Assembly (NCBI GenBank): GCA_963709085.1
Contig: CAVPVB010000014.1
Location: forward strand, 62,001-126,000
DNA from: Rhodovastum sp963709085
GTDB taxonomy: Bacteria > Pseudomonadota > Alphaproteobacteria > Acetobacterales > Acetobacteraceae
Length of the DNA: 64,000 nucleotides
Reading direction: 5' to 3'
Positions within the stretch are counted from its first letter, which is position 1; each line of letters opens with the position of its first letter. This document shows, piece by piece, positions 1 through 8,307 of the stretch. A program made the translations under genes and the position numbers. Under the pieces are notes generated by a model. It ran no database searches. It was given only the letters and a program-made list of their open reading frames with translations, and was not told where the DNA came from.

Positions 1-2
1 AC

Positions 3-236
3 GCATTCTTTCGTCTGATGGACCAACGCTACAACCGGGTCTCGACGATCATCACCACCAACCTTGAACTGTCCGACTGGTACGAGCTGTTCGACAAGAA
101 GCCGCTGGTCGATGCGCTGCTCGATCGCCTGCAGCACCACTGCATCACCATCCGCATCAACGGCCCGTCCCTGCGCAGCCCGGAGCCTCCGGCGCCAGCG
201 TCGCCAACACCGGCGCGCCGCAGCACCAAGACCTGA
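3..236 (+). CDS. istB: IS21-family helper ATPase IstB, C-terminal end (partial)
   Basis: Only the last 77 or so residues are present; the reading frame is open from base 3 and runs off the left edge. The stretch RYNRVSTIITTNLELSDW followed by LLDRLQHHC is the conserved C-terminal part of the IstB/DnaA-like AAA+ helper that assists the IS21 transposase in target capture. A proline/alanine-rich tail follows before the stop at 234-236. The matching transposase (istA) would lie to the left of the window, since istB is normally downstream of it. Family assignment is from recognised motifs; whether the gene is intact cannot be judged here. Confidence 0.8.
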   Translation, partial: AFFRLMDQRYNRVSTIITTNLELSDWYELFDKKPLVDALLDRLQHHCITIRINGPSLRSPEPPAPASPTPARRSTKT

Positions 237-657
237 AGGCCCCAGCAACACCACCGCCGCAGCACCGAGGCGGTGCCACGGCGCGCAAGGCGCGTCAACA
301 GGTGGGTGCTCACCATGCTCGAAAATCGGCCCGCGCCGATTTTCTGCGCGTGGCTCCGCTCCCGCCGCGCAAGAAAGCGCGCGGCGCCTTTGACTCGCCT
401 CCCGCGCCGTGGCCTGCGGGTGGTGTCGGGACGGAAGGCGTCCCGACAATTCGACGCCCGGCGTCGAACGGAAGGCTGGGGTTTGGCAGCCGTCACGTCA
501 CGATCAATCGCGCCGTCGGGCCGTTGAGCCAGGTCAGCGCTGCCGGCTCTTCCCGGCCCGGCAGCCGCCGGGGGTGTGCCCGCCTCGCCGCGACAGGACG
601 CGCCGCCAGGGCCGTGACACGCGGCGACTTCTGACCGTTGTCATCACTGGGTCTCAC
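237..657. other. No gene recognised between istB and the first ISAs1 element
   Basis: This GC-rich stretch has open frames on both strands but none resembles a known protein or has a convincing ribosome binding site. It probably contains the right end of the IS21-type element that supplied istB, but I could not identify its terminal repeat. Confidence 0.4.
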
Positions 658-667
658 GGGGTGTGAG

Positions 668-2048
668 CAGGGCCATCGCATACCCGGTCGAAACGAGCAG
701 CCACAGGCGATGTCCGCGGACAACAACGACTGCTGGCGTGGTGAGGGCGAGCGCCAACACGCCGGTGCGGGTCCGGTCGGGTCACGGGGCGGATGCGTCG
801 CCGGGCATCGCCGGTCAGACGTTGGTGGAAGCAGCGGCCTCAGGCGGCGGCGTGCAGTTGGCCGCCGCTGGCGAACCACCATTTCAGGTGTTCGATCGCG
901 GCCGGCACCAATTCGGCCGGCCGGCGCAGGCTGTCGATCACGTTCAAGGCCTGGCGCCGCAGAATGGCGAAGACGGCCGGTCCCATGCCGACGCGCACGC
1001 GACAGGCATCCTCGCCCATGCCAACGTCGAGCCGGTTGTGCAGCGACGCCTCCACCCCCCAGTGTTCGCGCACTGCGGTCCGGAAGGCGCGCGGGCGCAG
1101 CCGGCGTGCGCAGATGAACACGCACGTCTCTGTCGTCGGCGGCCGGCCGCGCCGCGTGCTGTGGTAGGTGATCCGCCCCAGCGTCGCCAGTCCCTCACAG
1201 GCATGAGCCACGGCGATCTCCTGCACCACCCGCGGATCGGTAACCGTCTCGACAACGCGGATGTCGTGCCGCCCGTGCGTGCGTTCCTCGCTGCGCAACG
1301 CGTCCGCGGGCGGCACGGCAGGAAACCGCTGGGCGATGTCGGCCTGCAGCACTGCCTGGTTGCCCTTCACCGGCAGCAGCCAGTCGCCGCCGCGGCGGCG
1401 GATCAGGTCGCGGGTTTCCTGGTTGCAGTGCAAGGCATCGAGGCTCACCAGCGTGCCGGTGAGGTCGAGGTCGGGCCGCTGCAGCAGCGCGCGCGCCGCC
1501 GCGATCTCCTGCCCCGGACCGGGAAAGCCGACCGTGGCCAGCGTGCGCCGGTGGTCGATGTCCCAGGCATTCACCACCGACGCCGCTTGCTGGCCCCGCG
1601 CCGGTGACGCGCTGCCGCGGGTGACCTTGCCGTCGAGCGCCATCCGCCGGAGGCGTTGCCGCGCGGCGACGATCGCCTGCCCGGATTGCACCGCCCGGTC
1701 CAGCGCATCCGCATCCACCTTCGCCAGTACCCGGCCGATGGTGTCGTGGCTCGGTACCCGCACCAAACGGGTCGCGCGAAAGACGCGCGGCCCAATGTTG
1801 GCGCCGAACGCCGCGATCGCCGTCGGGCCGTTCGCACCACACACCATCGCGGCCGCCGCCAGCGACACCACGCCGACAAGGTCATACTGCAGCGCCGGAC
1901 ATGCCTGACGCTGGTCGCGCAAACCAGCAAATAGACGGCGAAACTTCTTGATTAACTCCTTCAAGCCATTCCCCCAACTGCCATGCGAAGGTCGTAGCCG
2001 AGAGGTATGTGGGATTCGATTGTCCCGATTCCATGCGCGATGGCCCTG
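668..2048. mobile_element. ISAs1-family insertion sequence, copy A, with 10-bp target duplication
   Basis: The ends read inward as CAGGGCCATCGCATACC (left, from 668) and CAGGGCCATCGCGCATG (right, from 2048), an imperfect inverted repeat with the CAGGG start shared by the other ISAs1 copies here. The flanks carry an exact direct repeat, GGGGTGTGAG, at 658-667 and 2049-2058. ISAs1 elements are known to duplicate 8-10 bp. The element holds one leftward transposase gene (840-1964). Boundaries are read directly from the sequence. Confidence 0.9.
840..1964 (-). CDS. ISAs1-family transposase (copy A)
   Basis: About 374 residues. The DDE-type ISAs1 signature is clear: VPSHDTIGRVLAK near the N-terminus, MALDGKVTRGS with the first catalytic Asp, LVSLDALHCNQET with the second, GGDWLLPVKGNQ, and EHWGVEASLHNRLDV around the catalytic Glu. 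The open frame continues upstream to 2075, but that ATG lies outside the element's right end at 2048. I therefore place the start at the TTG at 1962-1964, which has a purine-rich GGGGGAA a few bases upstream. The gene is uninterrupted and could be active. This family normally acts in cis. Confidence 0.85.
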   Translation of the reverse strand: MKELIKKFRRLFAGLRDQRQACPALQYDLVGVVSLAAAAMVCGANGPTAIAAFGANIGPRVFRATRLVRVPSHDTIGRVLAKVDADALDRAVQSGQAIVAARQRLRRMALDGKVTRGSASPARGQQAASVVNAWDIDHRRTLATVGFPGPGQEIAAARALLQRPDLDLTGTLVSLDALHCNQETRDLIRRRGGDWLLPVKGNQAVLQADIAQRFPAVPPADALRSEERTHGRHDIRVVETVTDPRVVQEIAVAHACEGLATLGRITYHSTRRGRPPTTETCVFICARRLRPRAFRTAVREHWGVEASLHNRLDVGMGEDACRVRVGMGPAVFAILRRQALNVIDSLRRPAELVPAAIEHLKWWFASGGQLHAAA

Positions 2049-2248
2049 GGGGTGTGAGGCCCGGGCGGCAGGCATGGAGCCTTCGGTCAGGCGAAGGAAA
2101 ATTTGCCGCCGACCACGGCGGCTACCGGCCGATCAGGCCACCTGACCACAAACTCATGCGCACCTACTGGGTCAACTTCCGTGAGCAACCCCGGGTCAAT
2201 TCTCGTGAGCGCTGAGGGTTCCACTCAGCCGCACAGGCCAAAAAATAC

Positions 2249-3366
2249 GTGGTGAAGCTCAGCGATGAGGAGCGGGGCCGGCTGACCGCGCTGATCACCA
2301 AGGGCAAACACCCGGCGCGGCAGCAGCTGAAAGCGCGCATTCTGCTGAAGGCGGATGCGTCGGACGCCGGCGAAGCCTGGAGTGACAGCCAAATTGCCGC
2401 AGCCCTGGAGACCAGCGTCGACACAGTTGCTCGGGCGCGCCAGCGGCTGGTGGAAGAGGGCGTCGATGCTGTGCTGACCTGCAAGCATTCGCCAGCCTCC
2501 GCCAGAAAACGCATCTTTGATGGAGAAGCCGAGGCGAAGCTGGTTGCCCTGGCCTGTTCGGCGCCCCCAGCGGGACGCGCGAAATGGACGCTACGGCTTC
2601 TGGAAGAGACCGTCGTGGAGCTGAACATCGTTGAGCGGGCCAGCGACAACACGATCGGGCGGACGCTAAAAAAAACACGCTCAAGCCCCACCTGCGACAG
2701 CAATGGGTCATCCCGCCGGACGCCAACGCCGCCTTCGTAGCCAGCATGGAGGATGTGCTGGAAGTTTATCAAAGGCCGCACAACCCAACCCGCCCCGTGG
2801 TCTGCCTGGACGAGACCGCAAAGCAGTTGATTTCCGAAACGCGTGTGCCGATCGCGGCGAAGCCAGGGCAGGTTGCCCGCTACGACTACGAGTATGAACG
2901 CAACGGCACCGCCAACCTGTTCATGATGTTCGCACCGCTGGAAGGCTGGCGGCACGTCAAGGTGACCGATCGCCACGCCGCCGTGGATTATGCGCAGGTC
3001 CTCAAGGAATTGTCCGACACGCACTTTCCTCACGCCGAGAAGATCGTCCTCGTGCAGGACAACCTCAACACCCACAAGGCGGCGTCGCTCTACGAAGCCT
3101 TTCCGGCCGCCGAGGCGCGTCGGCTCGTCGAGCGCTTCGAATGGCACTACACCCCCAAGCACGGCAGCTGGCTGGACATGGCCGAGTCCGAACTCGGCGT
3201 CCTGGCGTCGCAGTGTCTCGATCGCCGCATCCCCGACAAGCAGACCCTGATGGACGAAGTCGCCGCCTGGCAGGCCCGCCGCAACCGACACCACACCAAA
3301 GCCGATTGGCAATTCACCACGGCCGATGCCCGGGTGAAACTGAAGAGGCTCTACCCAGCATTATGA
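2249..3366 (+). CDS. IS630-family transposase read through a probable -1 programmed frameshift
   Basis: Two frames make up one transposase. The first (2249-2740) encodes the helix-turn-helix half (AAALETSVDTVARARQRLVE). The second carries the DDE half, including RPVVCLDETAKQL, KIVLVQDNLNTHKAAS and FEWHYTPKHGSWLDMAESELG. They join at a run of eight adenines (2668-2675): slipping back one base gives LKKNTLKPHLRQQWVIPP, which is the continuous sequence expected for this IS630 subgroup. Frameshifting at an A run is known for several insertion-sequence families, so the gene is probably functional and not broken. Terminal repeats were not confidently found; the element probably spans roughly 2.2-3.4 kb. 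Confidence 0.8.
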
Positions 3367-3383
3367 GCGACGCAGGGCACTAG

Positions 3384-3401
3384 GATGTGGGTAAAGGTAA
3401 G
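3384..3401. repeat. Stray terminal repeat related to the 222-bp element
   Basis: GATGTGGGTAAAGGTAAG differs by one base from the right terminal repeat of the three 222-bp elements (GATGCGGGTAAAGGTAAG). The bases just before it, GCGACGCAGGGC, also resemble the subterminal GTAGCGCAGGGC of those elements. It looks like the surviving right end of a relative, now abutting a recombinase fragment. Confidence 0.65.
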
Positions 3402-3978
3402 CGATCCGGCATCCCTCGGCGTCGCACAGCGCATCCTCGCCATCCCCGTAAAGAAAACGCACACCGAGATCACGCGGCATCTTTCCCGGAGCGAAGTTGA
3501 CGCCCTTATCGACGCGCCGGATCAGCGGACACCACGTGGACGCCGCGACCGAACGTTGTTGCCCTGGTGCCTGGTCACCCCCGCCATCGACAAGCCGGCA
3601 CGTGAGCTGATCAACCTCTACGCGAAGCGCTGGGGCATCGAATGCCAGTTCCGCGATAGCAAGGACATCCGTTTCGGTATGGGCATGAGCGAGGTCCACG
3701 TCAGCACCCCCGATCGCCGCGACCGGCTGTGGCTGATCAATGCCTTTGCAGTCGCCTTGCTGACCCTGCTTGGCGCCGCCGGGGAAGCGCTCGGCTTCGA
3801 CCGGCTGCTCAAGTCCAACACCACCAAGCGGCGCACCCACTCGCTGCTGCGCCAGGGAATCATGCTCTTCCAACTCATCCCAACCATGCCGGAACACCGG
3901 CTGCTGCCGCTGGTCGAAAAGTTCGCCGAGTTGCTGAACGCCCAGCCAGTCTTCGTCGAGATGTTCGGTGCGATTTGA
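3385..3978 (+). pseudogene. Chimeric ORF: tyrosine-recombinase fragment fused to IS4-type transposase C-terminus
   Basis: The first six codons are the stray terminal repeat. Residues about 8-57 (GVAQRILAIPVKKTHTEI, ALIDAPDQRTPRGRRDRTLL) match the middle of a RIT-type tyrosine recombinase: compare RRVLAIPFKKTDTRLVPYL in the gene at 58662-59651. From about residue 58 it switches to the C-terminus of an IS4-like transposase (INLYAKRWGIECQFRDSKD, with the YREK-type Glu region, then FDRLLKSNTTKRRTHSL). Neither part is complete, so this is debris from nested insertions that happens to remain in frame. It is unlikely to encode an active enzyme. Confidence 0.75.
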
Positions 3979-4045
3979 AAATGAGGGGAGCCATGAGGGC
4001 GGGCGCATCATTGGGTTGGTTCAGCTCTGGGTGGTCTCCCTCCCG

Positions 4046-4077
4046 TTGACGTCCATCCATAAGAAACTTAAGTTTCT
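4046..4077 (+). promoter_or_regulatory. Candidate promoter with 16-bp palindrome ahead of the RHH/PIN pair
   Basis: A perfect palindrome AGAAACTTAAGTTTCT lies at 4062-4077, 24 bp upstream of the antitoxin start. A -35-like TTGACG (4046-4051) is followed after 17 bp by a weak -10 TAAGTT (4069-4074) inside the palindrome. This fits autorepression by a ribbon-helix-helix antitoxin. The promoter assignment is inference. Confidence 0.5.
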
Positions 4078-4101
4078 AATTGTCTAATGGGAGGCGGTGC
4101 C

Positions 4102-4446
4102 ATGGCTGGGGGAACTGTCGGAACACACCTCGACGAGGGCACGCTGGCTGCCCTTAAGGCGCTGGCAAGCACAGAGAATCGGCCGACCTCCCAAATTGTC
4201 GGGGTCGCCCTGAAGATAGCACTCGACCTCTCGCCTGGGGCCAGGCGGGCGTTGTTCGCGATCGACGGCATGGCCTCCGAGGACGAGCGTGCGTTCGCCA
4301 TGAAGGCCATCGGGCGGTCGGCACTGAAGGCGTACGAGCGAATCCTGGACGCAAGGCGCCCGACGGGGAACCCGCCCTCGATCAACGTGGCGCTCGACAC
4401 GGATGAAGCCATCGAGGCCGAAGCGGTGCGCTTGTGCCGCAGTTAG
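4102..4446 (+). CDS. Predicted antitoxin (ribbon-helix-helix-like) of a PIN-toxin pair
   Basis: A protein of 114 residues. The N-terminal part (TVGTHLDEGTLAALKALAST, then RPTSQIVGVALKIALDLSP) has the short strand plus two helices typical of CopG/RHH DNA-binding antitoxins. The rest is helical with no recognised motif. I chose the ATG at 4102 over the one at 4087 because GGGAGG lies seven bases before it. The downstream PIN gene overlaps its end by 13 bp, so the two are co-transcribed and translationally coupled. Function is inferred mainly from position and fold pattern. Confidence 0.6.
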   Translation: MAGGTVGTHLDEGTLAALKALASTENRPTSQIVGVALKIALDLSPGARRALFAIDGMASEDERAFAMKAIGRSALKAYERILDARRPTGNPPSINVALDTDEAIEAEAVRLCRS

Positions 4447-5099
4447 CCGATCAGCGGGTTGTCCGGCTTGCCCTGGATATCAACGTCCTGGTTGCCGATG
4501 TCCTGGCTCAGCGAAAGGGGCGGCGCGGCACGGCATGCTCGATGCTGGTCGAAGCCGTCCGGGACGGAACATGTCCGGCCGGACCGGTCCAACTCGTCAC
4601 CTCGATCCCGATCATCGAGAACTACGCCAACGTGCTGCAACGGCATCTTGGATACTCGGGAGCCGAAGCCAGTGAAAAGGCATGGCTGCTGGAACAGTAT
4701 GCCATCGAGGGGCCGATGCCCGAACACCCCCGTGTCGTGGTCGGATCGCGCCATATTCCTTTCGAGACAGAGTCGGAGCTGCGGCAGGCGATCGAGAATT
4801 TTGCCGATCCGGCCAACGCCGCCAGGCTGTTCAATGAAGTGCAGGATGATCGCTACGTCCTGGAGACCGCCCTGGCTGGTCATGCGGACCTCCTGACCAC
4901 AGCGGACGTCGGCGACTTTGCCAGGAGATCGGCGATTCACCTGGAACGCGACGACGTCGTGCTGTTTCCGTTTTCCGGCCGCACTCTTGTCATCGCCACC
5001 CCGGCGTTTGCCGCGCATTGGCTTCGTCGCGGCGTGGTGCCGGACGCTGCATTTGTTGCTGACAATCCGGATGAGTTTCGCATCCGACAGGCGCGATGA
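4434..5099 (+). CDS. PIN-domain ribonuclease toxin (COG1569-like)
   Basis: A protein of 221 residues from a GTG start that overlaps the antitoxin gene. The PIN fold starts with RLALDINVLVADVLAQRKG (first acidic residue) and continues with TSIPIIENYANVLQRHLGY (conserved Glu) and LETALAGHADLLTTADVGDF (late Asp cluster). PIN toxins are Mg-dependent RNases that cleave tRNA, rRNA or mRNA when freed from the antitoxin. At 221 residues it is longer than VapC (about 130) and matches the 'putative toxin component, PIN family' group. The extra C-terminal 50 residues are unassigned. A start at the later GTG near 4458 is possible. Confidence 0.75.
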   Translation: MPQLADQRVVRLALDINVLVADVLAQRKGRRGTACSMLVEAVRDGTCPAGPVQLVTSIPIIENYANVLQRHLGYSGAEASEKAWLLEQYAIEGPMPEHPRVVVGSRHIPFETESELRQAIENFADPANAARLFNEVQDDRYVLETALAGHADLLTTADVGDFARRSAIHLERDDVVLFPFSGRTLVIATPAFAAHWLRRGVVPDAAFVADNPDEFRIRQAR

Positions 5100-5151
5100 A
5101 ATCTCCGCGCGCACCATGGGCTTCTGGCCCCCGCCCATGTGGCTTCAACAC

Positions 5152-5373
5152 CTTACCTTTACCCGCATCTAGAAAGATGCAATTTTATCATTATGTTAGC
5201 CTAGCCATCTGTGCGCCGTAGCTGAGGGAAGCCCCTTGGAACGCAGGTGCAGCATACGCCCGCTTTCGCAACGGGCATTTGGAAAATCTGCCATTTTCGG
5301 CGCTCGGCTGCGGATCGACATGATGTCGTTCTATAGTAGCGCAGGGCTTTGCCACGATGCGGGTAAAGGTAAG
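5152..5373 (+). mobile_element. 222-bp MITE-like element, copy 1
   Basis: Begins CTTACCTTTACCCGCATC and ends GATGCGGGTAAAGGTAAG, a perfect 18-bp inverted repeat. It is flanked by the exact 10-bp duplication GCTTCAACAC (5142-5151 and 5374-5383). By eye the sequence is identical to the copies at 18489 and 63334. It holds no gene: the short open frame inside lacks any family resemblance. With ends, duplication and constant length but no transposase, it is a non-autonomous element mobilised in trans. Confidence 0.92.
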
Positions 5374-5504
5374 GCTTCAACACCGGCCCGGCTGGCGCCG
5401 TTCGGCCGCTCTGGCGGTGGCACCGCCCGCGCGCGGGCGGCAGGGTTGTCACCCGTCATCTTCCGGCGGCGGCTCCGCCGTGGGAAGTGCTCCGGCCTGT
5501 CACC

Positions 5505-6711
5505 CAGGGGATTCGCATATGGGAAATCCTTGACGGTAGGGGCTTGCGTGGGCTGGGGCGGATGGATTCGAAGCATGGGATTGATCGGAGGATCGGCCCA
5601 TGGAGGATTTCGTCGGGTGCTTCGCGGGCGTTGACGACCCGCGCCGGCCGAATGCCCGCCACAACCTGCACGAGTTGCTGATCATCGCGCTTTGCACGGT
5701 GCTCTGCGGCGGCGAGGACTGCTCGGACATGGCGCTGTTCGGGCAGTCGAAGGAGCCATTCCTGCGGCAGTTCCTGCGCCTGAAGCACGGCATCCCGAGC
5801 CACGACACGTTCAGCCGGGTGTTCCGTCTGCTCGATCCGAAGCGGTTCCACGCCGCCTTCCAGACCTTCATGCAGCGCTTTGCCGAGACCATCCAGGGCG
5901 TGGTAGCGATCGATGGCAAGACGCTGCGGCATTCCTTCGACCGCGCGTCGGGCAAGTCGCCGCTGCATTTGATCAGTGCCTGGGCTGCGGATCAGCGGTT
6001 GGTTCTCGGGCAACTGGCCGTGGACGGCAAGTCGAACGAGATCACGGCGGTACCGAAGCTGCTGGAAATGCTGTCGCTCAAGGGCTGCATCGTCACCGCG
6101 GATGCCATCAACTGCCAACGCGCCATTGCTGCGCAGGTGGTCGAACAAGGCGGCGACTACGTGCTGGCGCTGAAGGGTAACCAGCCCAGCCTCTACGAGG
6201 ACGTCCGCCTCTTCCTGGACGACCCGCAGCGCGCGGCCGAGGTCACCCATACCACCGTTGACGGCGACCACGGCCGCATCGAGACCCGCACCAGCATGGT
6301 CTCGACCGAGATCGACTGGCTGCAGGAGCGCCATACCTGGCCGGGACTGGCCGCCATCGGCAAGGTGGTCCGCATGCGCGAAGTCGGCGCCAAGGTTACC
6401 AGCGAAACCGCCTACTATCTGCTCAGCACACCGCTCAACGCAGTGCGTTTCGGCGACGCTGTCCGCAGCCATTGGGGGGTTGAGAACGGTCTGCACTGGG
6501 TGCTCAACGTCACCATGAACGAGGACCAGACCCGGAACCGCTTGGATAACGGGCCGGAGAACATCGCCCTATTGCGCCGTATGGCCATCAACCTGGCCAA
6601 GCTCGAAGGCTCCAAGGCGTCAATGAAGAGCAAGCTCAAGCGAGCAGGCTGGGACGACAGCTTCCTCCTACGCCTGCTCACCCAGGCCGGGCGCCAAATG
6701 CGATAGCCCTG
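5505..6711. mobile_element. ISAs1-family insertion sequence, copy B, 1207 bp
   Basis: Inverted ends CAGGGGATTCGCATATGG (5505 on) and CAGGGCTATCGCATTTGG (reading in from 6711), with a 9-bp direct repeat CCTGTCACC at 5496-5504 and 6712-6720. Removing the element joins the flanks into CCTGTCACCCGAGGAG, which supplies the ribosome binding site of the gene at 6735. The insertion therefore sits right upstream of that gene and may have separated it from its promoter. Confidence 0.9.
5600..6706 (+). CDS. ISAs1-family transposase (copy B), intact
   Basis: A protein of 368 residues, the normal length for the family. It has IPSHDTFSRVFRLLDP, GVVAIDGKTLRHSFDRASG (first Asp), CIVTADAINCQRAIAAQVV (second Asp), GGDYVLALKGNQPSL and RSHWGVENGLHWVLNVTMNE (Glu region). 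The ATG at 5600 lies 95 bp inside the left terminus. No frameshift or stop is present. The closely related copy at 32738-33870 is broken, so this copy could act on that element in trans. Confidence 0.9.
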   Translation: MEDFVGCFAGVDDPRRPNARHNLHELLIIALCTVLCGGEDCSDMALFGQSKEPFLRQFLRLKHGIPSHDTFSRVFRLLDPKRFHAAFQTFMQRFAETIQGVVAIDGKTLRHSFDRASGKSPLHLISAWAADQRLVLGQLAVDGKSNEITAVPKLLEMLSLKGCIVTADAINCQRAIAAQVVEQGGDYVLALKGNQPSLYEDVRLFLDDPQRAAEVTHTTVDGDHGRIETRTSMVSTEIDWLQERHTWPGLAAIGKVVRMREVGAKVTSETAYYLLSTPLNAVRFGDAVRSHWGVENGLHWVLNVTMNEDQTRNRLDNGPENIALLRRMAINLAKLEGSKASMKSKLKRAGWDDSFLLRLLTQAGRQMR

Positions 6712-6734
6712 CCTGTCACCCGAGGAGCGCGCGC

Positions 6735-7136
6735 ATGGCTTCCCCCAACGCGGCGGATTACACTTACTTTGCACCGAACTACGACCCGCAGAAGGGCCTG
6801 GATGCGTGCCGTCGGCTTGCCGCTGCCTTCGCGGGCGGCCGCGACCCGCGGACCGAGGACATCCAGGCCGCCATGGCGACCGCGACGGCGGCTTTCCCTG
6901 GCCTCCAGGATTTCGTTGATGATCTGGCCGACCGCGATCGCGACCCGGAGGATGCCATGCTGGACACGAGCCGGATCGGCGCGGAGCATCAGGGGGCGGT
7001 GCTGGCGGCGGCGGCGAAGCTGGCTCTGGTGGGCGCGATGGCCGAAGCGGCGGAACGCTTCGACTGGCACGACGTGGTGGACTGCGCGCGGTTCTGCGCG
7101 GATGCGCTGGCTCCCCCGGCGATCGGTGCTCCCTGA
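6735..7136 (+). CDS. Hypothetical alanine-rich helical protein
   Basis: A protein of 133 residues, not recognised. It begins MASPNAADYTYFAPNYDPQK and is mostly helical and alanine-rich, with DFVDDLADRDRDPEDAMLDT in the middle. The start is supported by GAGGAG at 6721-6727, about eight bases upstream. It has no signal peptide or membrane segment. ISAs1 copy B lies 23 bp upstream of the ATG. The next gene, on the opposite strand, is a tyrosine recombinase. High GC and codon use match the plasmid backbone, so it is probably an original plasmid gene. Confidence 0.55.
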   Translation: MASPNAADYTYFAPNYDPQKGLDACRRLAAAFAGGRDPRTEDIQAAMATATAAFPGLQDFVDDLADRDRDPEDAMLDTSRIGAEHQGAVLAAAAKLALVGAMAEAAERFDWHDVVDCARFCADALAPPAIGAP

Positions 7137-7257
7137 CCGCGCCGTCGGTGGACCACAACCGTTGCCCGTTGCGTTATTGAACGCCGCCGGAGGATATCTG
7201 GCACAGCCGAAGCAAGGCGACCTCCTGCCCCACGCCTTCTGCCCGACGGGCAAGGGG

Positions 7258-8229
7258 CTACAGGAACCCGCTCCCCGCATGGTCGCGGTAGACCTGGGCA
7301 TCGCGCACGTAGCCGGCGAGCACCTGGAGGGACCTGTGCCGCGAGATCTCCTGGATTTTGAAGATGCTGGCGCCCGTCCGCGCGGCGCTGGTGATGAAGC
7401 CTGCCCGCAGCGAATGGCCGCCGAACAGCGCCGGGTCGTAGCCGGCGGCCTTGGCGACGGCCTGGACCAGCCGGGCGACGGCGCGGTCGTTCATCGGCTC
7501 GTCCGTCACTTGGCCTGCCCGCCTGATCCGGCGGAACACGTAGCCCTCGGCCACCCGGGAGACGGCCAGCCAGGCGTTCAGCGCGGCCACCGGACGCAGA
7601 CGGTCGCCGTGTGGGATAGCCACCACCGCCCCCTCGCCTTCCTGGTCGGCCTTCGATCGCCGGATCACCACCCGGATGCCTTCGGCATCGCGGCGGATAT
7701 CCTCGACACGGAGGGCGACCAGCTCCGAGCGCCGGAACGCGCCGGCAAAGCCGATGGCGAGCACCGCGCGCGCCCGCACGGCGCGCAGCCGGTCACCGGC
7801 GCAGGCGCGCAGCATGTCGCGCAGCACATCGGCATCGGCCGCCGCTTTTTGTGCCGGCGGCACGGCGCGCGATCGCCGGATGCCGGCCATGACCTCGGCG
7901 ATCGCCCCGCCACCGTCGGCGTGCTGCGGCGGCGTGTGCCCGGCGAGCTTGTGCACCCAGCCGATGGCGGCCAGCCGGCGGGTAATGGTGGACGGCGCGC
8001 GTCCGGCCTCGGCCTCGCCGGCGCAGAACCGCGCCACCGCCACCGGATCAGCGGGAAGCGACCGCTCCCCGCACGCGGCGCACCAAGTTTGAAAGCGTTT
8101 CCAGTCGGCGTCGTAAATCAGCCGGGTGGAAGCGGCGTGGCTGGCGGCGGCATAGCCACGCACGGCGTCCGCCTCCTGGCCCAACGCCCCCGGAATGCCG
8201 CCCGCCGCGGCCGGCACGATGTCGTCCAT
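7258..8229 (-). CDS. Tyrosine recombinase, likely plasmid-borne resolvase/integrase
   Basis: A protein of 323 residues. The N-terminal SAM-like core-binding domain (ASTRLIYDADWKRFQTWC, PSTITRRLAAIGWVH) is followed by the catalytic domain. The Arg-I box is GAFRRSELVALRVEDI, the HxxR box is GGHSLRAGFITSAA, then ISRHRSLQVLAGYVRD with the second His and the nucleophilic Tyr. All catalytic positions appear present. Such genes on plasmids usually resolve dimers or mediate site-specific integration. An array of 19-bp repeats lies just upstream (8308-8401), which could be its recombination site or operator. No partner gene is seen. Confidence 0.85.
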   Translation of the reverse strand: MDDIVPAAAGGIPGALGQEADAVRGYAAASHAASTRLIYDADWKRFQTWCAACGERSLPADPVAVARFCAGEAEAGRAPSTITRRLAAIGWVHKLAGHTPPQHADGGGAIAEVMAGIRRSRAVPPAQKAAADADVLRDMLRACAGDRLRAVRARAVLAIGFAGAFRRSELVALRVEDIRRDAEGIRVVIRRSKADQEGEGAVVAIPHGDRLRPVAALNAWLAVSRVAEGYVFRRIRRAGQVTDEPMNDRAVARLVQAVAKAAGYDPALFGGHSLRAGFITSAARTGASIFKIQEISRHRSLQVLAGYVRDAQVYRDHAGSGFL

Positions 8230-8307
8230 CTCTCCCCTCCCCCGCTGCCGTCCCTGCCCCGCCCGTCGGCGCGTGAAACCGCCGCAGCATCGCCTGCCGC
8301 TCGCATT

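Noticed and set aside
663..1607. A 314-codon plus-strand frame across ISAs1 copy A
   Set aside because: It is antisense to the transposase and crosses the IS boundary at 668.
2164..3312. A 382-codon minus-strand frame
   Set aside because: It mirrors the IS630 transposase, which has all catalytic motifs on the plus strand.
2160..3420. The MITE-like end at 3384 as the right terminus of the IS630 at 2249
   Set aside because: No matching left end is present near 2150-2245, and IS630 elements duplicate TA and not 10 bp.
5236..5373. Short open frame inside the 222-bp element (MERRCSIRPL...)
   Set aside because: It recurs only because the element recurs; it runs into unrelated flanking DNA in each copy and has no conserved stop or ribosome site.
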